DNA from: Phallusia mammillata
Taxonomy: Eukaryota > Chordata > Ascidiacea > Phlebobranchia > Ascidiidae
Direction of reading: 5' to 3'
NCBI GenBank assembly: GCA_003260075.1
Contig: QLIY01000440.1
Location: 1-64,000, forward strand
DNA length: 64,000 bases
Shown here: piece after piece, positions 1 through 11,234 of the stretch
Numbering within the stretch: the stretch's first letter is position 1
Layout of the letters: each line of letters starts with the position of its first letter
The notes under the pieces: generated by a model
Databases searched by the model: none
Told to the model about the DNA's origin: nothing
What the model saw: only the letters and a program-made list of their open reading frames with translations
Made by a program: the position numbers and the translations under genes

Positions 1-660
1 TCATCCTAAGGCATTGTTACATTTAATACACGAGGGCATCGGTACTGATTTCAACTTGTTTTACTGAAAGCTTTTGTGTGGCTATAAGCGTAAAACAGTT
101 TTTATTCATTTGCTTTTGAAACCTTTTCATGTGTCGAATTTTACACAGACACCTGCAAACGCAACAAAACTTTAAGATTTGTAAGTTGTCGGTAACTGCT
201 GCCGACGAACTGATCGCTTACTGGTTGGTTTTTATACACATAAACGGATGGGCACAGTGCAAGGAAATGATTGCATTCAACAAGTATTTATAAACATCAA
301 AACAGGAACAATACTAGCAATTTGACGCCGGTCTCATGATGTCCATTTCCTTTTCTGTTTTTTATTTGTTTTTAGCGCTGAAACAAATTAATTAAATTGA
401 TTGATTTATGTGTGTTGTGACAGTTGTTAGTAATTGAATAACTATCTAAAAATATTCCCAGCATAGGCAAACCCAACCACAAATTAATTAGTACCGACGA
501 AATACAAACTCGTAAGCTTAAAAGCAATTCATACTTTTGTTTAATACTAACCTAGGACGTTTCTGAATCGGAATCCCAATCAAGTGTATATTTACTATGT
601 CTGGGACAGGCTTACCTTACCATTTGGTCGTGATTTTCCCTTATATACCAGTCAATTTCA
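1..660 (-). promoter_or_regulatory. upstream region of a crystallin gene lying off the left edge
   Basis: This stretch matches the block found just upstream of the start codons of the two-domain crystallin genes, for example near 2400-2760, 29100-29600 and 36250-36570. Shared landmarks are a TTTTACTGAAAGC run, a GTAAAAC run, a CCGACGAA run and the closing GAATCGGAATCCCAAT-like part. In the other copies the start codon lies about 100-170 bp below the matching point, so the gene served by this block should begin just left of position 1. Regulatory function is inferred only from its conserved place. Confidence 0.5.
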
Positions 661-933
661 GTGATAGTCGGACTACGGTTTGCTAATCTTTGGATGGGGG
701 ATTCTTGTAAATGCCACCGCAAATCACAAATCAACTTCCGTGAGGCTCGGTATTTTTTCTCCATGTTGTGATATTTCTCCTACTAACCGCTCGGCCAAAA
801 AATACAAACTCGGTATTATTTAACATTCTGCATAAATACTTTATTATTCTACTTGATAATACATTGAAAAGTCAAAAATCAGAAAAACGTGAAGTCATAT
901 TATAAGTACAACATAGATATATTTGTTTTATTT

Positions 934-2354
934 TTATTTTGCTGGTTTCACGGAAGACATTCTGTCGTTTGCTCCACCCCAAGATGTCCAATGCGGGTAG
1001 TCGCCAGGTGGGAGTGTGTGGCTTGCACCCCAGAAGTCACAACCATCGTAAACAACCCAACTGCAAAGTTTAGATGAATTTAGGTCGTAACAAAAAATGG
1101 TTTTCACATAAGCTTGTTGGCACGTTTACATGTACATATAATGAGGTAAATAAAAATATTTAACGTAGACCAAATATTAATAAATCACTTTTTACTATGC
1201 AAACATTATGCTATACAACTTTTGGTACAGTTGGGTTTTCGAAAACTTGCCTCATTTCTCCAACAACTTTGGCGGATGACACTTGGTCATTCATTCCGTG
1301 ATCACTGAGCAAACCACATGCCTCCGTTACACAAGTTTTTTTCCACCAAAGTTTTCGTCTGAATAAAGTATAATCTGAAAAACAAAAACGTCAACAATTG
1401 TCCTTCATGACTCTAGTGACCTTTTAAAAGTAGTAGTTTTTCTAACGTTTGCGATGTTGAAGTTTAGTCACAAAATGTATCGGTTATTATTTTTTTGATT
1501 ATTGCGTCTTGTTGGGTTAAATGGTTTCGTATAAAGGGTCTGTATGCTTCGTATTTTAACGACTTAACAAGCAAGAAGATTGACAGCGTTGGGGCGTGAC
1601 GACCAATTTTTGTTAGTTAAAAAAGTAATTGTATGAAAAAAATATTCACAAAAATGTAATTTGTTTGACGCCTTACTGATGAAGCTGACTTTGCGGAAGA
1701 TAATTTGTCATTCGTGCCACGCCAGTCTGTCCAGCTTGCGTAGTTCCCAGGTTGCAAAGTATATTTCTTACCCTGGTAGCTAAACTCTTCGTAAACATCT
1801 CATCTGCAGGAAATATTAAGTTTCATCACAGTGCACATTCGTTATTGCACGTCGACAAACATTAATTTGGGAATTACATAGTTATCTGTAGAAGTTGCGG
1901 ATACGATTTAAAGTAAGTGTTTGCGTTCGATGTAACCATTAAGCACAAATTAGGATAAACTTGGAAAATAGTATTTGAAAAATGTGCAGATTATGTTTTA
2001 AAATGTACGTACGGCACTCCCTCCACTTTAAGCGACGACACTCGGTTATTCATACCGAGTGGGCGAAGGTTGTCACATGCAGAAGTCAATATGACCGTAT
2101 CTCCGCCAAAGTCTAATTTTTCGTAGAGGGTAATCTGTAAAAAATACACATACAGTAAATCGATCTTTTAACCGTGGTGTGGTCAAGATAAGCGAATTGC
2201 AAATTTCAAACAACACATTGCAATTTTCGCTCTTTGTGGTAATATTTTCTTGAATTGGAATGGGTATGAGGTTAAATTTAAAACAATAAGTGATTGCAGT
2301 TAATATAAAAATTGATTTTAAATAGGTTACAAAAATCTTACTTACCTTTGACAT
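934..2354 (-). pseudogene. two-domain beta-gamma crystallin, disrupted
   Basis: Five exons read on the minus strand: 2346-2354 (M-S-K), 2013-2134, 1677-1803, 1251-1374 and 934-1060. They would encode about 168 aa with four Greek-key motifs, that is two domains. Motif-A exons start ITLYE/IILYS and carry Y-x4-F-x-G; motif-B exons should start with W-x-VY. Three defects are visible. The first tryptophan of the second motif exon is TGA instead of TGG, and the same exon has W-R-G for W-G-G. The third motif exon has lost one base in an A7 run near 1335, which shifts its frame. That exon also ends at a GC splice donor (AG|GCAAGT) instead of GT. The last exon is open to its own TAA (…VKPAK). A poly-A signal lies at 840-845. 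This is most likely a decaying gene; a base-calling error could explain the A-run but not the TGA. Confidence 0.75.
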
Positions 2355-2760
2355 TAGTTCTTTGTATTCGGTGCGTGAACAAACAATACAATTTTCAAAA
2401 TGTACTTTACTACAAGAAAAAAATGTAATTATTCTAGTATGTTTATCTTTTTTTCGATCAAAGTGCATTTTTACATTACGATAGTACATGGCACTGATTT
2501 TTGCCTGTTTTACTGAAAGCATTGGTGTGGGGTTAAGCGTAAAACGGTTTGTTCATTCGCCTTGCAACCTTTCGCTGGTCGCATTCACACAATGAGCTGC
2601 AATGCAACAGCTTAGAACATTCATTGTTACCGACGAACTGAGCGCTTACATGTCGGTTTCTATTCACAAAAACGGAAACGAGTAAGCACTCTGTCTGGAA
2701 ATGAAAATGCATTTGACGAGTCATTATATTGAACAAAACAGGAATAATACCAGAAATTCG
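2355..2760 (-). promoter_or_regulatory. conserved crystallin upstream block
   Basis: This is the same upstream block as at the left edge and above the later two-domain genes. It carries the TTTTACTGAAAGCATTGG and GCGTAAAACGG runs and a GAGTAAGCACTCTG run, in the same order relative to the ATG. Preservation over several copies points to a promoter or simply to recent common descent; the sequence alone cannot separate these. Confidence 0.4.
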
Positions 2761-2829
2761 ATGCGGTTCCTTTCCTAATGTTGCATTATGTTTTGTGATT
2801 AATGAACAACTAGCTGGATATATATTTTT

Positions 2830-3290
2830 TTAACATAGAGCAACCCCCCAAAAAAGTTGCCTGATTCAGTCCTTGTCAGGTCAGGATAATGCTCCTGTAC
2901 TGGTACTCTGTAATCCGGTACAATACCTAAAAAAAATAAAAAAATACGCTACCAAATATGTTGAAAATGTTGATGGTCAGAGCTATTAGGGTCGGGGTGA
3001 GGGTTTGTCACCAAAAAAACATTATAATTCAATCTTGGATACCCGCTTTGGGTTAATATTCTCACATGATTTGCGAATGGTTTTGAAGCATCTTATTTTC
3101 AAGTCCGAAATTGCAGTGTAACAAGAAATCCACTCATATTCTTCGTTCATATTGGAACTACAAACAGCGGTGTATTTACCAGTGCCTCTTGTGGTTTGTA
3201 AAAAGAAGTAATGTAGCCTATATTCCACAATCCACAAATCTTGTTTTTAACGTTTAAAGATCAGATGCTGTATGTCTTGATAGGCTTTGC
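2830..3290. repeat. dispersed repeat sequence
   Basis: Two repeat parts recur elsewhere. One contains CCTTGTCAGGTCAGGA and ATGTAATCCGGTACAACCT and is also seen near 5100-5180, 11520-11590 and 15880-15960. The other contains GTGCCTCTTGTGGTTTGTAA and is also near 4910, 10720 and 15010. No coding signal was recognised. Confidence 0.5.
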
Positions 3291-3411
3291 AAGTGCTCAG
3301 AGCAAAAAGTGGACGCCACAACGTCATACATCCCAAGCTCAACGAGGGAACGGCATGCGAAATTAAACTCAACCTTTTGCCTCGAAATTTATTATCTGTA
3401 TAAAGTGTAAT
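3290..3411 (-). pseudogene. orphan, decayed crystallin motif-A exon
   Basis: Read on the minus strand after a CACAG acceptor, this gives ITLYTDNKFRGKRLSL, a clear motif-A start with Y-x4-F-x-G. About 20 codons in, the frame shifts; the tail resumes in another frame as LGMYDVVAS, the counterpart of the usual G-M-N-D-x-V-S-S. No partner exon lies within 2.5 kb on either side. It is a single-exon remnant of a former gene in the array. Confidence 0.7.
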
Positions 3412-4030
3412 CTGTGAAACAAAAAAATCCTTGATTGACCACAGAACAAATTGCTTTGTTTGGTTTTTGGGTTACATTAGTCTTTGGGTTACAAAGAATT
3501 TAAAGAAGGAAATCAATGGTTCAACTTAAAGTAAACACTGTAAAAAGTTATGCTTGGTTTCTAAAAAAGTTTCACTTACGCTTGGCAACACAATTCCGCC
3601 AGCGTAATTTAATTTTAACCAGATAAATGCAATACATGACTAAATAAAAATTACTTATATATATATGTATTGCATTCATTACACAACATGCGTCAGAAGT
3701 AATGTAGCCTATATTCCACAAACCAGAAATCTTGATTCCAACGACTGGATGCTGTATGTGTTGTAAAATAAAAGTGCAATTGCACTATTTCGAGTTTGTT
3801 AGATGTTGGTCGCCATATGTGTTTGATTCTTTTGTATCCCATTTTACTCGTAGTGCTGTAAACACGCATTTACTGACCACAATAAAGATATGTGCATATG
3901 GTTGTACTTTTTACTCGCCTTGTAACAAAGCATTTAAAGCAGATGCTAACGTCTGCTTAAAATATCCAGACTCATTTGGTTTTAATTCTAAATACCCAAA
4001 CGTTTTTGTCATGTTGGAACATGCAACAGC
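3412..4030. other. intergenic, no gene seen
   Basis: The stretch 3690-3760 repeats the AAGTAATGTAGCCTATATTC family. The 112-codon plus-strand frame at 3732-4070 lies across repeat sequence and is not preserved at 15070-15330, the matching copy. Nothing else was recognised. Confidence 0.4.
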
Positions 4031-4770
4031 TTTTTTAATTGGAAATGCAGACAAATCCGGAAACAATTAATTTTTAATTAAAAATACAAACAATTTTATT
4101 GTTTAATCCATTAGTCCATGTCGGTTCGTAAACGCTTTCATGGAAATGCGTGTAAAGGATCGAGTTTCCGTAATGGAAATAATACTTTTTATTTAATTTA
4201 ACAAAATTGTTCCTTGCGAAACATAAAGAGCCCTGTCTAAAATGCGACTATCATTAATCGAATGGAATACCATTGCAATACCAGAGCTCCTGGTATTTGT
4301 TGTCAATATAGTTTCCGGTAGAGTTTGTAGAATTTGCGCTCGGTTTGCATCATTTATCTACCGAGCGTTCGTCTGGGAACAGCTACTAAACAGCAAACCC
4401 TTCTAAAATAATTTTTGTTCTAGAGACCTCCCCCCCCCCTTTTTAATTGGAAATGCAGACAAATCCGGAAACAATTAATTTTTAATTAAAAATACAAACA
4501 ATTTTATTGTTTAATCCATTAGTCCATGTCGGTTCGTAAACGCTTTCATGGAAATGCGTGTAAAGGATCGAGTTTCCGTAATGGAAATAATACTTTTTAT
4601 TTAATTTAACAAAATTGTTCCTTGCGAAACATAAAGAGCCCTGTCTAAAATGCGACTATCATTAATCGAATGGAATACCATTGCAATACCAGAGCTCCTG
4701 GTATCCCCCCCCCCGAGCGTTCGTCTGGGAACAGCTACTAAACAGCAAACCCTTCTAAAATATTTTTCCA
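4031..4770. repeat. direct duplication with poly-C at its joints
   Basis: Two almost identical copies of about 270 bp lie at 4032-4302 and 4438-4704, both starting TTTTTAATTGGAAATGCAGA and ending CCAGAGCTCCTGGTAT. Both then continue into CGAGCGTTCGTCTGGGAACA, but the second copy reaches it through ten Cs (4705-4714) that replace about 60 bases. Another ten-C run (4430-4439) separates the copies. Related single copies occur near 10350-10550, 10910-11060 and 15340-15480. Confidence 0.8.
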
Positions 4771-5039
4771 TAGACCCTAATTGAACGCCAAATGCTCAAA
4801 TTTTTTTGAAGCCCATCTTGTTTTCAAGTCCTGTGAAACAGATTATAATTAGAATTCACTTATTTTCTTCTTTCATATAAGAACTATAAACAGCGGCGTA
4901 TTTACCAGTGCCTCTTGTGGTTTGTAAAAAAAAGTAATGTATCCTATATTACATATAACAAATATCTGGTTTTCAAATATTAAGTGCTGTATGTGTTGAA
5001 AGTAACGCACGGCTGCAGATATATATATTTCATTTTACA

Positions 5040-6330
5040 TTTGACAAACCTGGTAACCGATAACCGTGGGTGTTCAATTGTGCGTTGTTCGCCCTAAATG
5101 AGTCCTGTCAGGTCAGGAAAATGTTCCTGCTACCGGTACCATGTAATCCGGTACAACCTGTTTCATGAGGGAGCTTTTAGAGTCCGGGTAAGGGTTTGTA
5201 TATAACCTAATTACAATTCAATCTCGGATACCTCTTTTCGGTTAATATTCTCACATGTTTTGAGGGTGGTTCTAAACACCATGTGTTAATACATGTGCGA
5301 ATTTTAGCCCAAAAAGAGTCATTTGTTGGTTCTGAAAAAGTTGCTGGCATTTGAGTGTGGTAAAAAACATGCTCATGCTAGCGTACAGTTTGCAAACATC
5401 GAAACAAACTAAGATATGTTTAGGGTTTTCTTTTTTTCCAGCACAACACGTGTCAGACAATACTGCTCTTTGTAGAATAACCGTTTTCTGATGTGTGTGC
5501 CATATACGTTATTGTTCCGTGCATTCTTATAGTAACAATTTAGCACTTATGAAGGATTTTGTTTGTCATTAGTTGAAATCACTTTCAAACCACTTCAACA
5601 AAGATCTTTTCAAAATCGAAACAACCGCCCTGAGCAAACTGAATGCCCATTCAGAGCACCTTACATAGCTGATATTGTGGTGCACCAGTATGCGTGTGAA
5701 ACTGTTGCACGTACTAACAAAATCGTAACGTCAGTTATCCCACTACGGCTACGCGAATAAGATTGGTCTGCGTTGGGATGTTCTTAACATCTGTGGGTGT
5801 CAAAAAACATGCTCATGCAAAGCGTACAGTTTTTGCAAACATCGAAACATTTTAAGTTATTTTCTGCGTTTCCGTTTGTTCCCAACCGATGCCTTTCTTT
5901 AAATTGCGGCTTTCTTTTCAGTTTTGAGTATTTCCGCAATCATTTTTTAAATATGCGCATCCTACGTCTTCCAAATATTTGCTGATGTGATTTAAATATG
6001 AGCGCTCACGTAGGTAACGCGACCAAGATATTCCTGTGTTCTTAAAAAGTGGATTAAATGTAATGTAGACAGTTAAAACTTAACCGATTTTGATTTGATT
6101 CGTGTAGTAATAAAATGTCTTGCTTCTGCTACGCCATCTAGTCCAAAATTTGCCAGGTTTAATGTTCTACATGCATCTACTTGTTTTGCAAGTACCAATT
6201 AACCACTTACCAAGCAATTCTATGAGGACTAAACAAAACTGCCAACTTGTCGGTACGAATCAACGCAACATTTTACTGTATAACATTCCAAGTATAGTAT
6301 TTTGTTATTATATTAACCACACATACGGCT
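5040..6330. repeat. left member of a paralogous block shared with 15800-17640
   Basis: Landmarks shared in order with the right block include GTAATCCGG near 5150 and 15920, AAAAAACATGCTCATGC near 5360 and 5805 versus 16665 and 17165, CAAACATCGAA runs, and TAGTAATAAAATGTCTTGCT near 6105 and 17463. Each block lies just downstream of a five-domain crystallin gene, so the gene and its flank were duplicated together. The right copy has an extra insertion near 16100-16360. No gene was recognised here. Confidence 0.65.
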
Positions 6331-6392
6331 AAAACTCCAGTTAACAATGGTTTATAATGCGATTAGAATAAAGTTGTATTATTTTTGTGTTT

Positions 6393-9300
6393 TTATGCCG
6401 GTTTCACAGAAGATATTTTGTCGCCTTGACCACCCCAATCGGTCCAGGTTGGATAGCCACCAGGGTTCAGAGTGTAATTTGAACCTTTGTATTCTGCGTC
6501 GTCGTAGACAATCCAACTACAACATATAAACGTACATGAAGTATTGAATTCGTCAAGAGACTAAAACATACGAGTTTGACATAATGATTTTAAATTACAC
6601 TTACGGTCCCCCTTCCACTTTGATGGACGACACTTGGTCATTCATTTGGTAAGTACCGAGAAAGCCGCATGGTTCAGTTATCCGAACGACTCTTCCTTGG
6701 AAATTCGGGTGCTCATAAAGTAAAATCTGAAAAAAATGTAGCCAGTCACTGTTATGGATCTCAACTCTGAATTTACAAAATGTGCACAAAAGTTTTCACG
6801 AATATCTTTCATGTTTGTAAATTTTCGCTTATGCTTTCTACCTTTACATTGAAATGCAAATTTTGTGGATAAACAAATCGTCACATTAAATTTATAATAT
6901 ATGTTGCAAAATGCTGCTTACCGCTGAAACTGGCTTGACAGAAGATAGTTTATCGCCTTGGCCTCCCCAAGCATTCCAGTCTTTGTATTCACCAGCGCTC
7001 AGGGTGTATTTTACACCCTTGTAGTATGAATCGTCATAAATTTCCCATCTGTAACAAACGCAACATATAACTCAATCCAAGCTTTGTTAGGAGTTACCCA
7101 CAAAGTATGTGCGTAAAATTATCAACACAAAAAAGTTTATTTTATGTTGAATTGGAAAATACTTTTCAGACAGGATTTGTGTAGGTAATGTAAAACTGTA
7201 CACCTACGTGCCCTCGTCCACTATAATAGACGATACAACGTCATTCATTCCCAATTCACCGAGAAATCCGTATCCCGAAGTCAACTGCACCTTTTTTCCA
7301 GTAAAATTCGGATCTGCATAAAGTGTAATCTGAAAAAAAAAAAACACATTGGTATTTTATTATTATAACTGTAACCGTTTACTTTCAAACTTGTTCGGTT
7401 TTTTCGTACTAACTGAACAGTAAGTAACCGAAAACATATCGACTCGTGTGCAAACACATTTAAAAGTATCAATATGATAACATTGCACCAGGAATGATTT
7501 GGTGGAAAGTAAAATTCAACAATTAGTAAAAGCTCTGTTTTCAAAATACCCGTACTAATTTGGTCAAATATACAATCAGTGGCCCTGATGAAGACGACCT
7601 GTATAGGACGTCGAAACATCGGAATAAAATTACATTTGCCAGAAGAGTTCTGCAAACTTGATACAATCAGTTGTTTTCCAAATTCTTCTAACTGGTTGAC
7701 GTTATTAAAAGTGTTCGCATTAGTCGGTGTACGCAACAATGTGATCATGAGCGTTTTTTTGGTAAACTGCTTACCGATGGTGCTGGTTTCACTGATGATA
7801 TTTTATCGCCTTCGCCACCCCACGCTGTCCATGTTGGGTATTCACCAGGTTTCACAAGGTAATTAACACCCGTGTATTTTTCACCGTGGTAGACAATCCA
7901 TCTGCAATAAGTACGACAATGGTCAGTATACTGTTCATCAGTCATTGGCATACATTGAACTTTAAAAAGTGTTAACCTTACAAACAGATTTTAATGATAA
8001 GATTTTTCTTTGGATAAAAAAATTACTCACGGAGCTCCTTCCACTGTAATGGACGACACAACGTTGTTCATATCCTGCTCACTAAGGTTAGCACTTGGTG
8101 CAGTCAACTCAACATTTTTTCCATTGAAACTCGGGTCAACAAAAAGAGTAATCTTTAGAAAAGAAGCATGATTTTTGCTGTAAGTTTTTTGTTAATGGAA
8201 AGTTAATATTGATATAGTCAAAACAGAAATTATAAACGCTTCTTTAGCTACGGTTATTCAAAAATATACTTTTTGTATCGTAGCTATCCTTTTGGTGATG
8301 CTTGTGTTGCGAAAAAAACACATAAATACGATTTTCGTTGTCTACTTTTCTTTGTAGTGATAAAGGTTTGGTGGTAATTGCGACATTTTTATTCCCCCAC
8401 CATACAATTAGGCGTCAATTCAAGTGTTATTTAGTGTTTATTAGGGCTTTTTACTAATGTTTTAGCATAGATGTGGCTAAATGCGTACTTATACTATTTT
8501 GTTGTTTTGGTTTCAAATTATTTACTCGTCTCAAACTATCAATTTCTAGCCTCCAAATTTAGGATCATTTTATCGGCTTTTATCCAAAAAAAGTTTACTG
8601 CGAAAACCCAAAGAGCATAGTCTGATAATTACACTGTCATTATTTTAGTCAATCGCAGCTGAGCGAAAATGCGCAAAAATCCACCCAGTTTAAACCTTAT
8701 TTATTCATAAACTTCTGAATTGACTAAAGCGTATGTTGCAAATTTACGCTTATGTTTTCTACCTTTACACCCAAACGCAAATTTTGTGGATAAGTAAATC
8801 GTTAGATTGAATTTCCCCCCCCCCACTGCTTACTGCTGAAACTGGCTTGACAGAAGATAATTTATCGCCTTGACCTCCCCAAGCATTCCAGTCTCTGTAT
8901 TCACCAGGGCCCAGGGTGTATTTTGCACCCTTGTAGTATGCATCGTCATAAATTTCCCATCTGTAAAAAATGCTAAATATAACTCATTCCACGTTTTAAT
9001 GGTTAGTACCAATGTTAGGAGTTACAAAGTAACCCACAAAGTCGGTGCGTTAAAAAGTATATTGACAAAAAAATAAACACTCAAATAAAATGTTTCATAT
9101 ATTTTGAATTGAAATATACTGTACTTAAAATATAGGATTTGTTTAGGTAATGTAAAACAATACACCTACCGGCCCTCGTTCACTATAATAGATGATACAA
9201 GGTCATTCATTTTCCTTTTACCGAGAAATGGGCATCCCGAAGTCAAATTCACCTTTTTTCCAGTAAAATTTGGATCTGCATAAAGTGTAATCTGAAAAAA

Positions 9301-9966
9301 ACGTGGGTGTTTTCCATTATAACTCTAACCGTTTACCAATTCGGTCAAATAGACAATCACTGGTTTAAAAAAACTTTCGCAAATTTACTTCACTGGGTAA
9401 CGTTATTAAAAAGGTTTGCGTTAGTCGATGTAGACAACAAATGTGATTATGCGTGTTTTATTTGGTAAACTGCTTACCGATGGTGCCAGTTTCACTGATG
9501 ATATTTTATCGCCTTCGCCTCCCCACGCTGTCCAGGTTGGGTATTCACCAGGTTTCAAAAGGTAACAAACACCAGCGTAATTTTCTTCGTTGTAGACAAT
9601 CCATCTGCAATAAATACAACAATGGCCAGTATACCTTTCATCTGTCATTAACATACATTAAACTTTACAAAGTGTCTACCTAACAAACAAATAAATTTAA
9701 AGACAAGATTTTGTTCAGGGATTGTTTAAAATAATACTCACGGAGCTCCTTTAACTTTTATTGACGACACCACGTTGTTCATTCCCTGCTCACTGAGGTT
9801 AGCACTTGCTGCAGTCAACTTAACTTTTTTTCCACTGAAATTCGGGTCGGCATAAAGAACAATCTGACAAAAACATGACTTTATATGCTGCTGCTATAAT
9901 CATTTGGTGACGGACTGAGAATCAGAACAAAAAGTATACACGGTTCTTATTTCTTACCTTCACCAT
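6393..9966 (-). CDS. five-domain beta-gamma crystallin
   Basis: Eleven exons on the minus strand: 9958-9966 (M-V-K), 9742-9863, 9478-9604, 9170-9291, 8834-8960, 8031-8152, 7775-7901, 7208-7329, 6922-7048, 6605-6726 and 6393-6516. All have consensus splice sites and matching phases (motif-A exons end in phase 2, motif-B in phase 0) and give 416 aa without a stop. The ten Greek-key motifs pair into five domains at roughly 4-86, 87-169, 170-252, 253-335 and 336-416. Domains 1 and 3 (…APS ends) resemble each other, as do 2 and 4 (WEIYDD start, PVSA end), so a two-domain block was duplicated inside the gene. Motif-A exons mostly keep the N-D/N-N-x-x-S-S calcium signature; nearly all motif-B exons have G-D-K-x-S-S instead. 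There is no signal peptide. The order could also be two genes, but the middle intron has lost its start codon (8279-8287) and exon 8834-8960 has no terminal stop. Confidence 0.8.
7581..7671. mobile_element. short insertion with 11-bp target duplication
   Basis: Within a crystallin intron, ATACAATCAGT occurs at 7570-7580 and again at 7661-7671, flanking about 80 bp absent from the matching introns near 9350, 18820 and 20685. The insert contains CTGATGAAGACGACC followed by GGACGTCGAAACATCGG, which can fold as a short hairpin. That layout is known from the ends of several retroelements; the family is not resolved here. Confidence 0.5.
8160..8830 (-). other. fossil upstream region inside an intron
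   Basis: This 0.68 kb intron of the five-domain gene is collinear with the true upstream regions of the five-domain genes near 9967-10150 and 21313-21600. Shared runs include GGTTTGGTGGTAATTGCGAC and TCAATTTCTAGCCTCCAAAT-like sequence. It ends at ten Cs (8815-8824) directly before the next exon's donor. It was presumably the promoter of a separate downstream gene before fusion. Confidence 0.65.
8279..8287 (-). other. relic first exon, start codon lost
   Basis: Aligned with 19432-19440 and 21304-21312, which read ATG-GCA-AAG followed by GTAC, this site reads ATA-GCT-ACG followed by ATAC. Both the ATG and the GT donor are gone while the flanks still match. It is best read as the first exon of the formerly separate downstream gene. 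Confidence 0.65.
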
Positions 9967-10150
9967 TCTTCTCTTTGTGATGGATGTGTTGCGAAAAAAA
10001 ACCACAAATGCAGTTTTTGTAATCTACTTTCTTTTCTATAATAATGTAGGTTTAGTAGTAATTGCGACAGTTTAATTCACACGCCACAAGGCGTAACTTT
10101 TGTTACAATTCAATATTACGAGGTTTTTTTCGAATGTATTAGTCCTTTCC
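9967..10150 (-). promoter_or_regulatory. upstream region of the five-domain gene
   Basis: This segment resembles 21313-21480 and the internal fossils at 8290-8470 and 19441-19610: a run starting TGTGTTGCGAAAAAAA, then TAGTAATTGCGACA. It differs from the upstream block of the two-domain genes. A promoter role is inferred from position only. Confidence 0.35.
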
Positions 10151-11110
10151 TAATGCAGAGATGTCGCGACAGAGGCACTACTATAGTTTCAAAACTACTT
10201 TACTCGTCGCAACTGTCAATTTTTAACCTCCGAATTAAACAAAACGGTCCAAAACTACACAAGGGCCCAAAGCGGTCGGTAAATTGTTGCCGACAAATTT
10301 ATGATCATTTCATCGGCTTTTATCCTCAAAAACGTTTTCTGTGAAAGAAAAAGAGCCCTGTCTAAAATGCGACTATCATTAATCAAATGGAATACCATTG
10401 CGATACCAGTGTTCCTGGTACTTGTTGTCAATATAGTTTCCGGTAGAGTTTGTAGAATTTGCGCTCGGTTTGCAGCATTTATCACCTCAGCATTCATCTG
10501 GAAACAGTTAATGCGAGAAACAGTAAACCCTTTCTAAAATAATTTTTGTTCTAGAGACCTTAATTTAACGCCAAATGCTTAGAAATATTTTGAAGTATCT
10601 TATTGTCAAGTCCTGTGAAACTGGACTGTAATAAGAGTGTAATAGCCTAATAATGGAGTGTAATAAAATCCACTCATAATATTCATTCATATAAGAACTA
10701 TAAACAGTGAAGTAGTTACCAGTGTCTCTTGTGGTTCGTAAAAAGAAGTAATGTAGCCTACAGCCCATCAACCAGAAATCTTTTTTTCAACGTTTAAAGA
10801 CTAGATGCTGATGTGTTGACAATTTTTTTACTCGTATTTTTACTCGCCTTGTCACAAAGCATTTAAAACGGATGCTAACGTCTGCTTAAAACATCCAGAC
10901 TCATTGTTTTTTAATTGGAAATGCAGACAAATCCGGAAACAATTAATTTTTAATTGAAAATAAACACAATTTTTTTGTTTAATCCATTAGTTCATGTCGG
11001 TTCGTAAACGCTTTCATGGAAAAGGGTGCAAACGATCGAGTTTCCGCAAAGGAAATAATACTTTTTTAATTAATTAATTAATTTGGTATATACAGCCAAA
11101 TTTTTAAAAT
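10151..11110. repeat. dispersed repeat block
   Basis: It carries AGAGCCCTGTCTAAAATGCG, AGTTTCCGGTAGAGTTTG, ATAAGAACTATAAACAG and AATTGGAAATGCAGACAAAT, all shared with 3000-4800 and 14870-15500. Short reading frames here (10153-10344, 10301-10537) shift between copies, so no coding role is supported. Confidence 0.55.
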
Positions 11111-11234
11111 TAATAATCACAATTCCATGTTGCAAATAAAATCAATCTTGCAAATAAAGAGTGTATTTTAGTCAAGGGATACATGACGTTTTTTTCTTTT
11201 GTTACTGATTGTTTCACAAGTTTTATTTTACTAC

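Noticed and set aside
2073..2522. 149-codon minus-strand frame
   Set aside because: It reads through a motif exon in the wrong frame and across an intron; the spliced crystallin reading explains the region.
3732..4070. 112-codon plus-strand frame
   Set aside because: It runs across repeat sequence, and the matching copy near 15070-15330 does not keep the frame.
7281..7748. 155-codon minus-strand frame
   Set aside because: It covers a motif-A exon in another frame plus the intron next to it; the spliced reading of 7208-7329 is supported by phase and paralogues.
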